From Clavaria fumosa (lineage: Eukaryota; Basidiomycota; Agaricomycetes; Agaricales; Clavariaceae): a DNA stretch of 64,000 bases. Shown here in pieces: positions 46,701-56,815 of the stretch (positions are counted from its first letter, which is position 1; each line of letters begins with the position of its first letter). The notes below the pieces were generated by a model. It ran no database searches. It was given only the letters and a program-made list of their open reading frames with translations, and was not told where the DNA came from. Location: positions 124,001 to 188,000 of the forward strand of contig OX637804.1 of NCBI GenBank assembly GCA_951802425.1, given 5' to 3'. Made by a program: the position numbers and the translations under genes.

Positions 46701-46734
46701 ATGTGACAGCCATATGATCTATAAAATTCCCGTG

Positions 46735-47476
46735 TCTGGTTAGCTACCTATTCACTGATCTATTTTGACCAATCTACATTGATTTGGCTTAAGTGTGCAA
46801 TACCTATGTAGTATCTACCAACTAAGGACTTAGTCTAGTCAAATGATCTGGGTACCCAAAGGTACCCAGGCTTCGGACGAGCCGCCCTGTGCCGGCTCCC
46901 CTCGGCGCGGTAAGTATTGAACGAGATATGAATATTTTGGTATAGGGTACAAGGTACTCTACTGTACAATGTATCAATGTATTCATCAGAGTAAGTAGTG
47001 AATAACTAGCCAAGTATTGAGAATTGAGAGAAGGCTTATAGAGCTAGAATGGTCTACAAGCCAGGAGAATCTCATGAACTCTTTAGCTTAATTCTCCCTT
47101 CACTGGTTAGCTAGTTATTCGCCATTCGATTTTTGACCTATCTATGTTGATTTGGCTTAAGTGTACAATACCTATGGAGTGGTCAGTCATTGAGCCATAG
47201 TGTCAGCCTGTGGAGTGATACCAGGTTGAGGCAGACTATGGGGATCAATGGCTAAGCCCATGGGATGTTGTGACTTAGGTTACTAATAATAATAATATCT
47301 GCCCAAAGCAATGCCTTGCTAGCAGTGTTGGTTCCAATACTGTTAGCAGGAAGGTATGGAACTGGAGGATCTACTAGTCCTGTAGACCAACTGCATGAGG
47401 AATTAAGGACCTGTCTGAGTCATTATGACTCTCAGTGACTCATTTCTGACTGCACCCAGTACCAGATCCATAACAG
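46735..47476 (+). mobile_element. Family-C LTR-like element, second copy
   Basis: Homologous to 12.4-13.08 kb, including tgcccaaagcaatgccttgc, ggaggatctactagtcctg and the same terminal gtaccagatccataaca. The left border is unresolved. Confidence 0.45.
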
Positions 47477-48263
47477 GAGGGTGTAGATTAGTTTAACAAC
47501 CCACCCACCATCTCTGTCACCTCTCTGGAATCCATTACTAGGAATTAGGGTTATTGGCCTGGGAGCATGGCTATTTGTTATATTGCAAATTCCAGCTATA
47601 AGACTACACCTTATGACATCTAATACAATCATACAAAAGCCCATAATATTTGGTGCAGAACTACAGATTCCCCATGTCTATTTTCCCAAAAATCTCAAAA
47701 TCTCTCCCCAGACAGTCCCCTTTGTCAAATCACATATTCCTGTGATCTGATAGCTGACAAGGTATGCATGAATATATCTTCAAAGTCTGGTGAAGTTAGG
47801 CCAAGTTCTCAGGAAGATAGCTCAGAATGTGTGTTTTTGAAGACAGTCAAGGTGTTGCTTATCCTTGCCTGTGTTGTTGCCTTCACTTTAGACTGTCCTC
47901 CAACAGACACATTCTGGGCTAACTTCCTGAGAACTTGGGCTAACTTCACCAAACTTTGAAGATGTATTCATGCATACCTTGTCAGCTATCAGATCACAGG
48001 AATATGTGATTTGACAAAGGGGACTGTCTGGGGAGAGATTTTGAGATTTTTGGGAAAATAGACATGGGGAATCTGTAGTTCTGCACCAAATATTATGGGC
48101 TTTTGTATGATTGTATTAGATGTCATAAGGTGTAGTATTATATCTGGAATTTGCAATATAACAAATAGCCATGCTCCCAGGCCAATAACCCTAATTTCTA
48201 GTAATGGATTCCAGGGAGGTGACAGAGATGGTGGGTGGGTTGTTAAACTAATCTACACCCTCC
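47477..48263. mobile_element. Foldback element, 787 bp, arms about 380 bp
   Basis: The arms are near-perfect reverse complements around 47870, with ends ggagggtgtagattag and ctaatctacaccctcc. The centre (about 47830-47900) is the least matched part. It encodes no recognisable protein and resembles foldback/MITE-type DNA elements. It abuts the family-C LTR end exactly. Confidence 0.7.
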
Positions 48264-48855
48264 CCATATGTCCACAAGTAGTGTGTGTATCCTCTACTAT
48301 CCATTTTCAACCCAGAGTACTGCAGAATACTGCATAATTGTGGAAAATGAATATTTTCTATGTATTTTGCAAATTGACACTGAACCAAGGCAGATACAAA
48401 TGTGGGGTGTCCAGATTCGGAATCTCCTGATCTTTTGGTGTATAAAAAGTCATATTTTGCAAGCTGTGCAAAAAAATTCCCATGGTCATAGCAGCTTACC
48501 AAAAGCAGCTATGCCTGATTGGTAGCTTGTACCTGAGGGACCAGGCACAGGGCTGCACAATGTCGAGTTTTCATTTTTATTTTTAGCATATTTTGTTTGC
48601 CATTGTTTGCCTGAGAAGTGATTTACTGTTTTTGTATGGACAGGGACCCTGCAACAGAATCACTGTCACAGTCTTGCATTGTATTGTAGTCTGTATTGTA
48701 ATCTGCATTGTAATGACAATATAATCTTGCAAGAAAAATGTATTGTAACTACACTCAATCTTGCAATAGCATTATATTGTAATTAGAAGATACTCTTGCA
48801 AGAATCTGGCAGCATCAGGTGACTGACAAGCCCACTGGGCAAAGTATCTTTCTAG
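48264..48855. other. Spacer with tattgtaat-rich tract
   Basis: 48660-48790 has repeated ttgtattgtaatct/caatcttgcaa words. No gene. Confidence 0.4.
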
Positions 48856-48859
48856 TTTC

Positions 48860-49012
48860 AATTATGTTATTCATTATCAAGCAGGAAAGCTAGGCGCAAA
48901 GCCAGATGCCCTCATGCGACAACCCAACATCTACCTGAAGAAATCCAACCAACCTGTGACCAATGCACAAAACAACAAGGTCGCAATACCACCAGAATTA
49001 CTCCTTCACACT
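48860..49012 (+). pseudogene. Gypsy Pol fragment from the RNase H-integrase junction
   Basis: Reads HYQAGKLGAKPDAL followed by RQPNIYLKK, a diagnostic motif that in Ty3/Gypsy elements lies just after RNase H. Here it stands before the LTR fragment and the RT segment that should precede it. Confidence 0.6.
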
Positions 49013-49414
49013 CATACAAACTTGCATGCCTAAGTATTTCCTTTACTTCATCTTGGTACTGATTCTTCGAACCCCACATGTTCTCCTGTTGGTTGGCAAA
49101 GTCATTACCTTCACTGACTCACTTCTCAACACCATCACAACCACTTGCGACCTTCTTAACAACATCTATTTCTCCCAACTTGTCTATTTCTCCTCTTACA
49201 CTTCGTCTACTGACTTTGCAACCTTTCTAGCGATGTTTCCCTCTTCCTAACCTGTCTTTCCTTGTTCTTACACTTCATCAAACATTTTCGTGACCTTCCA
49301 GGACTGAGTATTCTTGATTGTACTCAACAGTTGTTTGGTCTTAGCAAGTTCTCAGGAATGGTCACCAACAAATTGACTTACTGTGTTATTTATGAGATGG
49401 GACAGGCCCTAACA
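49013..49414 (+). mobile_element. 3' part of a family-B LTR
   Basis: Matches the end of 20993-22063, through gggacaggccctaaca, then joins directly to RT coding sequence without PBS, gag or protease. Confidence 0.7.
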
Positions 49415-50440
49415 GGTGGTTCACTCTGTCTTTGTGTTGACTACCATGGTTTAAACAGGGTGACAATCAAAAACCACTACCCAATCCTGCTAATCAACAA
49501 TATGCTCGACTGCTTATGGGGTGTGTGGATCTACTTGAAAATTGACAACAATATTTGCATCAAGGAGGGTGACAAGTGGAAAACTGCTTTCTGCACCTGA
49601 TATGGCTTCTTCGAGTACTTGGTAATGCCATTCAGGCTAACCAATGCTCCAGCAACGTTCCAGTGGTTTATGAATGACATCTTTGCCAACATGGTCGACT
49701 CCTTCATGGTCGTCTACCTCGATGATATCTTGATTTATTCTGACAACATGACAGAGCATGAGGGTCACATCCACCACATTCTACAGTGGCTCTGCAACAA
49801 TCAACTTCATGCAAACCTGATGAAATTGAGTTTCCACCTTGATTCCATAGAGTATTTGGGTTTTATTGTTTCTCCTGGTGGAATTTCTATGGACTCTACA
49901 AAAATTGATGCCATCTTAACCTGGCCAATGCCTACTAATGTTAAAGAAACACAGTCCTTTTTAGGTTTCATGAATTTCTACTGATGATTCATCCATGGCT
50001 ACTTGAGAATAACCCAACCACTCAATAACCTTACACAGAAAGGGCTCAGCTTCGACTGGACAGCAGACTGCCAAGTGGCATTTGACTGCTTAAAGTCAGC
50101 ATTTACATCTGCTCTGGTCCTCGCACATTATGACCCAGAAAACCCCACTGTTGTAGAGATGGATGGGTCGGAATATGCCTTAGTGGCAATCCTTTCTCAA
50201 ATTGACCAGACAACTAACCTTCTCCACCCAATAGCCTTCCACTCACAATCCATGTCCCCTCTGGAATTAAACTATGACATTTACAATAAAGAACTCATCG
50301 CCATCTACAAGGCCTTCTGCCAATGGAGACCCTATTTAGAGGGAGCTCGACATTCAGTGCTGGTGGTAACAGACCATAACATTTTGCAGTACTTTACAAC
50401 CTCCAAACAACTTTCTAAATGAGCACCGCCACGAGTCAAC
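49415..50440 (+). pseudogene. Ty3/Gypsy Pol remnant: RT and RNase H
   Basis: RT motifs [27 protein letters not shown] and YLDDILIYSD (about 49710-49740) are followed by RNase H-like VEMDGSEYALVAIL and VVTDHNIL. Three TGA stops interrupt it: at 49598 (before YGFFEYLVMPF), 49982 (before FIHGY) and 50420. In related elements the first two, and probably the third, are arginines, so each may be CGA to TGA. A different family from the chromovirus at 27.6 kb; integrase is absent. Confidence 0.88.
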
Positions 50441-50787
50441 AGAACCACGTGACCATCATGTATGGGCCTGCCTCACAGGAGCTCAGCTCCTAGGGAGGAG
50501 GTACTATCATGACCCAACACTCCCCGTTATGGGCCGCCCAATGCGTCCTCACACTCGACGACCGCTCCTGACTCAATTCCACCACTCAATGATTGCCCCG
50601 AACCTACAATCAGCAATTCTGCATGTGGACCATAATTCTGATGGACTCCGCACACTTCACTGTTGTTTGGCTGACATTGGGGAAGCTTGGGAATGAGTGG
50701 AGTCGGTTTAGGACTTGCAGGGTGGCCTCTAGACGAGCTAGCAAAGGTCCCTTGATGATATTGGACTTTGGGGTTTGGATATGGTGG

Positions 50788-51895
50788 TGTTAGGGCCTGT
50801 CCTGTCTCATAAATAGTACCAAAGGTCGACTTGTTGGTGACCGATCCTGGAAACTTGCTAAGACCAATCAACTGTTGAGCACAGTCGAGGATGCTCGGTC
50901 CCGGAAGGTTGTGAGGACATCTGAAAGAGTGTAAGAAAGAGACAATGTTGAGAGAGTCGCGAGTAGTCATGACGGTGTTGAGAGATGTGTCGGTGAAGGC
51001 AATGACTTTGCAAACTGACAAGAGAACCTACAGGGTTTGAAGAATCAGTACCAAGATGAAGGAAAGGAAATACTTAGAGCACACAAGTTGTATGAGCACA
51101 GAGGATGAGTTTAGAAAGAAGTAGAGTGGTCTTGGTGTTGTTGAGGTCACCAAGCAAGACAAGACCTATCAATCATGGTGGTTCCAAGCTCAAAGGACAT
51201 AATAGACTCAAGCTTAAACCAATGTGCATCAATATCAAGTCTGCCATACTGTATGTACATGTGAGACTTATATACATGTGTACAGAGAGTATGACAGAAA
51301 AGGAAAAGTACAGAGGTCACCAGGCAACAGAACTATAGTAGTGCAGGGTATCTTTAGTCGTATAGTAACTATGCATGTGCTCTACTAAGGTCGCAAGGGG
51401 TTAGGAATGCATAGGTAAGGTCGCGAGCATGACCAGTCATGGGTCGCGACCTGGTTAAATAATCATATATGTAACTATAACTATGGGGGAGTCTTCGGAT
51501 CATAACTAGCGTAGTTATAGACTACTGGGGATGAGAAGGAAGGCATATTTGAAAGGAATATACAGCTGACCATTGGTGGTGTGTTTGAGTGTTAAGGTCA
51601 CAAGGTCATAAGAGTGATCACATGGGTGATGCTAGTGATGCAGGTGACCTTGGGCAGGACATCACATGGGTAATGGTCATTGGGGGGTTTGAACAGTGAA
51701 TGCATAGTAGGTGGGCTCGCAAGGAGGTGTGTGAGTATGGTGTTGTGGTTGTGAGGAAGCCCAGGAGGACTCCAGAAGAAGACAGCAAGTTCCAGAAGTG
51801 TGCAGGGTGGTCTGTGAGGTGGTGAGAGGGTGTTGGGAGGTCCATAGATGATGATAGAGTTGAATTGGGTAGGGAAAAATGGGTGGATCTTGACA
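50788..51895 (-). mobile_element. Complete family-B LTR (1108 bp), apparently solo
   Basis: Plus strand runs from TGTTAGGGCCTGTCC to GGGTGGATCTTGACA. It is the inverted equivalent of 20993-22063. No adjacent PBS/PPT-flanked internal region, so probably a solo LTR. Retains more CpG than the other copies. Confidence 0.75.
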
Positions 51896-51899
51896 AATT

Positions 51900-52810
51900 C
51901 ACACTGCAGTAAATTTGGTATTAATGCACACTTTGGCTTAAGCTTGTGACTAAGAATACTCTTAAGCATTGAACCTATGAGATTCACACATCTGGTCTCA
52001 TCTGTTGACTCAAAAATACTCTGCTTTTCATCTAAATTGTCCTCCATGCTTGCATATCATGCAGGCACAGTAATAAGTGCAATACTAGGAAATGCTGTAG
52101 GATTGGGTTATAAAAAGGGTAAAACTACATGAATACCATACAAAAGTTGCTTAAATATTGTTGAAGGTTGTGCATAAATATTTTTGGAATTTTTGGACAT
52201 TTTTGAAAATAACCCACCAATGCACCATTGGTGGAATATTGTACAGAAGGATCACCTGAAAAGGGGGCATTGGTGAAAATTGGGGAATAGGTCATGTGAC
52301 CTAGTGGATGGGGCCTATGGCTTTACCTGGCAGCTAAGGGTTGAAATTCCCACAATCCTATGGCATTCTTGTTTTACAGAAATGGCATAGGATTTAGGGT
52401 AAGGAAGAAGCTATGGGCAAGTATTAGAAATCAACAGGTGCATAAGAATATTCTCCATTAGGTGCACAAAACCCCATGCCAATATCTTAGGTATTAGGCT
52501 TGCTATGAATATTTCTTTAGATTTTCCACCAATGCACTATTGGTGGGATATTGTCCCTATAGATCATCAACCCATGTGCATCCCCTGCTGATCATCCTTC
52601 ACCTATATTGTATATTCACATGAATCTGTTCACAGGCTTTATTTATGTCCTCCTAAATCTTGGGCATATGCAGTTCGCATTAGTGTTGCCACAGCTTGGC
52701 TAGCTGTTAGCCAACTTGAGAAGCTGATGCTCTTTTTGGTCAAGCTGAAGCTGTAGCCAAGCCTGAGCTGCAGCTTGGCTACAGCTTGAGCTGGATCAAG
52801 CTGCAGCTAG
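51900..52810. other. Spacer with diverged repeats
   Basis: 52030-52250 is an inverted relative of 25775-26005. ccaccaatgca/attggtgg-containing segments recur near 52215 and 52530. No gene. Confidence 0.5.
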
Positions 52811-52816
52811 CTCCCA

Positions 52817-54282
52817 TGCACATATATGATGTATTTGTTCCCCCCCACCATCTGTAAACACAAAATCAACAACTTCACAAGGCCCATTGGGTCCCCAGAC
52901 CCTGGCCTCTGCATCTGCTTCATTAGTAAGGATGCTTGGACCAGGCTTGGCCCTGATGGGAGGTTCCAAACCCTTGGCCCCAGTACCCCCTTATCCTCCT
53001 CCTCCACCTACAATGCCACCAAGCCCTACACCACTGGCTCAACTACCCTCAGTTCCCATTCATGGGTCCAGATACACCCCACACCAGTATTACTCCCACT
53101 GTCCCCACTCATGACTAATTACTCTGGAGTGCTTCCAGTGCTCCCATTTCCAATACCCAGTGTTAACCCACCACCTTTGTCATGAGGGTTACAACATCCA
53201 CTGCTGCCAACCCCAAAATTTCTGCTGCAGTTGCTGCCATGACCCTTTGAGATGCCAGGGATTCCACAAGGAATTTCCACTGGCAGCACCCCATGGTGCC
53301 CATCAGGAATCCACCTGCTGTTCTGCCACACTACATCTACTACCCAAAGTCCAGTGATGACAGCCCCAAACTCAAGGAGCCCAATGTCTTCACAGGTAAG
53401 GACCCAACATGCTAACAATGTTCATCTTGCAGAGTGTTACATGGTTTCTGGGGAAGCCACAGAAATTCACTACTGATCAGGATCATGTCCCATTCACCAC
53501 CTCATACCTCTGAGACCAGGCAAATCCTTGGTGGATGCTGTACATTGTTCAGCAACTGCCACCCATGATGCTAACTAGTATTGCACAGCTTAGGCTAGAA
53601 GCCAGCTTGGACATGATCCTGATCAGTAGTGAATTTCTGTGGCTTCCCCAGAAACCATGTAACACTCTGCAAGATGAACATTGTTAGCATGTTGAGTCCT
53701 TACCTGTGAAGACATTGGGCTCCTTGAGTTTGGGGCTGTCATCACTGGACTTTGGGTAGTAGATGTAGTGTGGCAGAACAGCAGGTGGATTCCTGATGGG
53801 CACCATGGGGTGCTGCCAGTGGAAATTCCTTGTGGAATCCCTGGCATCTCAAAGGGTCATGGCAGCAACTGCAGCAGAAATTTTGGGGTTGGCAGCAGTG
53901 GATGTTGTAACCCTCATGACAAAGGTGGTGGGTTAACACTGGGTATTGGAAATGGGAGCACTGGAAGCACTCCAGAGTAATTAGTCATGAGTGGGGACAG
54001 TGGGAGTAATACTGGTGTGGGGTGTATCTGGACCCATGAATGGGAACTGAGGGTAGTTGAGCCAGTGGTGTAGGGCTTGGTGGCATTGTAGGTGGAGGAG
54101 GAGGATAAGGGGGTACTGGGGCCAAGGGTTTGGAACCTCCCATCAGGGCCAAGCCTGGTCCAAGCATCCTTACTAATGAAGCAGATGCAGAGGCCAGGGT
54201 CTGGGGACCCAATGGGCCTTGTGAAGTTGTTGATTTTGTGTTTACAGATGGTGGGGGGGAACAAATACATCATATATGTGCA
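52817..54282. repeat. Large palindrome, 674-bp arms with 118-bp spacer
   Basis: Arms 52817-53490 and 53609-54282 are near-perfect reverse complements (outer ends tgcacatatatgatg and catcatatatgtgca). The spacer 53491-53608 is present in the opposite orientation in the related element at 24.0-24.8 kb. Confidence 0.88.
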
Positions 54283-54399
54283 ATATTGTCACGGTCAAGT
54301 CACGTGACCACATAAGGTCGTGAACATGTGATACACTAATCATGTGACAGGTCCCAATAGGATGGCACATCAATGTTTGATATGTATGTTATAGGGCTA

Positions 54400-55190
54400 G
54401 TATGATATGCATGCCCACTTGCCCAGAATGTATGCATATCATGTACAAATGATCTTTGTACACTCACCCAGAATCATATGCATATGATATGTGTACATTC
54501 TGTGTGAGTGTACACATATATCACTTGTATATGATATGCATACATTGCATAATGTAAGTATCTCATATGCATCTGATAAGCATACATTCTGGGCAAGTGG
54601 GCATGCATATAATACATACGTATCATTTGTATATGATATAGACATGTTACAGAATGTACACATATTGTATGCATCCAATATGCATACATTCTGGGCAAGT
54701 GTGCATGCATATCATACACAAATGATATCACCTTGCTCCTGCAAGGACTCTCCTGCACACATTATGTAATTAATATGTGTTGTTCATGTATGCATATTGG
54801 ATGCATACAATATGTGTACATTCTGTAACATGTCTATATCATATACAAATGATATGTATGTATTATATGCATGCCCACTCACCCAGAATGTATGCATATC
54901 ATATGCATATCATATGCATACATTCTGGGTGAGTGGGCATGCATATACATCATTGGAGTATATGATATATGCATGCCCACTCACCCAGAATGTACACATA
55001 TCGTACGCATACAATATGCGTACATTCCTGGCAAGTGGGCATGCATATATATCATTTGTATATGATGTACACATGCCCACTCACCCAGAATGCATGCATA
55101 TCGTATGTGTATGATATGCGTGCATTCCTGGTGAGTGGGCATGCATATACATCATTTGTATATGATATATGCATGCCCACTCACCCAGAA
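54400..55190. repeat. Quasi-palindrome array, type 1
   Basis: Same units as 23210-23885 (cccactcacccagaatg followed by a cgcatatcgta-type core and the reverse arm), here in inverted overall order relative to the flanking palindrome. Confidence 0.85.
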
Positions 55191-55875
55191 TGTACGCATA
55201 CAGTATTGTTTGTGTACAATATCCACACTCTTCCCAGAAGCATGCATTGTATGTGAACAATAGCGTACTTCTGGGCAAAGCATATGCGCACACACTCTGC
55301 TCAGAATCACGCATATCGTATGCATATGATATGCATACTTCTGGGCAGAGGACATGCACACACACTCTGCTCAGAAGTATGTATATTGTTTGCGTATGAT
55401 ATGCATACTTCTGGGTAAAGGACATGCGCACACTGCCATACACTGCTCAGAAGTACACATATCATACACGAATGATATGTGTACTTCTGAGCAATGTGCA
55501 CATATCCTCTGCCCAGAAGTACACATATCGTATGCAAACAATATGCATACTTCTGGGCAGTGTATGGCAGTGTGTGCATGTCCTCTGCCCAGAAGTATGC
55601 ATATCATATGTGAACAATATGCATACTTCTGAGCAGAGTGTGTGTGCATGTTCTCTGCCCAGAAGTGCACATATCCTCTGCCCAGAAGTATGCATATTGT
55701 ATGTGAACGATATGCATACTTCTGGGAAGAGTGTGGATATCACACACATATCGTTCGCATACAATATGCATACTTCTGGGCAGAGGATATGTGCACAGTG
55801 CTCAGAAGTACGCATATCATTCACATACGATATGCATACTTCTGGGCAGAGTGTGTGCGCATATCCATACAATTA
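55190..55875. repeat. Quasi-palindrome array, type 2 (CAGAAGTA...TACTTCTG)
   Basis: About 8-10 hairpins of 45-50 bp, each with cagaagta/tacttctg outer arms, an inner tgcatatc/gatatgca stem and a variable loop, separated by ggcagaggacatg-like spacers. Confidence 0.85.
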
Positions 55876-55899
55876 ACTTATGAGAATATCATGTATTCA

Positions 55900-56165
55900 C
55901 AATGTGTGCACAACATTGATATGCATGCATTGTGAGTAAGTGATATGCCCAGGTCATCTATGCACAAAGTGCACATATTGTTGATCAACGATATGCGTGC
56001 ATTGTGCATAAATGGTATGCCCAGGTCATCTATGCAAAAAGTGCACATATTGTTGATCAACGATATGCACACTTTGTGTGTAAATGTTACACCCAGGTCA
56101 TTCACTGACAAAGTGCACATATCGTTGATCAACGATATGTGCATATTGTGAGTAAATGATATGGG
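55900..56165. repeat. Quasi-palindrome array, type 3
   Basis: Three to four hairpins with core ttgttgatcaacgatatg and flanks cacaaagtgc or similar. The inverted equivalent is at 24890-25480, and the adjoining 56165-56285 is the reverse complement of 24790-24900. Confidence 0.8.
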
Positions 56166-56293
56166 CAAACAATAAGTGAATATATATGCAGAAAGAGACA
56201 GAGGTACAGATTTATATAAGTGCACATCTGATATTAAATGGTCAAGCTTTGCATCAGCCTAAGCCTGACCTATTAAGCTAATACCTACTACAA

Positions 56294-56367
56294 TGTGGCC
56301 TTCCAACAAGCCTCCCCAGTTTCACCACAACTCCTCTTTGGGATGGCTTAGGTAAGCAATCCTAACA
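56294..56367 (-). mobile_element. Fragment of family-A LTR
   Basis: gtggccttccaacaagcc through gcaatcctaaca matches the end of the LTR copies at 14.16 kb and 27.9 kb, with the CpG of aagcgatcc lost. Confidence 0.7.
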
Positions 56368-56589
56368 CCAGCAGCTAACAACAATGATGGCACACCAGCA
56401 GCCTCAAATACTATGTATGATATGCCATGGCACAATCCCTTCATCTGGCACATTATGCCACATGAATACATTAGTCTTATTCACATTACCAGTATTACCC
56501 ATGGTCACAAGCATCACCACATGATCCACCTCATGACATGACAACATCAACATTCATATATGCAGCTATCAGTCAGCTGCATATGTTCT

Positions 56590-56815
56590 TCTAATAACTA
56601 CTTCACAGCTACTATATTTCAAATTTTGCTGGAAGACCCCAGGAACCCTAAATGAATTTTTGGGGTGAAAAAAAAGTTTTGAGGGAAAGCACCAAATGAG
56701 AGTAAACATCATCAAAGACATAATGAGGGTTAAAAGGGGGGACTTTTTTTTTTGGGAATATTTCATGTGGGGTCCTTGTCGGGGTGCCACTGCTAAGTAC
56801 AAACTTGTGTGAGAA
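56590..56815. repeat. Interspersed repeat bordering the satellite
   Basis: Copy of 11820-12050. Its end (ggggtgccactgctaagtac) passes smoothly into the satellite, which contains ggtgccaccacaagtac at the same place. Confidence 0.7.

Noticed and set aside
50527..51021. 164-residue minus-strand frame
   Set aside because: It lies across the end of the family-B LTR and adjoining spacer. The translated peptide is LTR sequence, not a gene.
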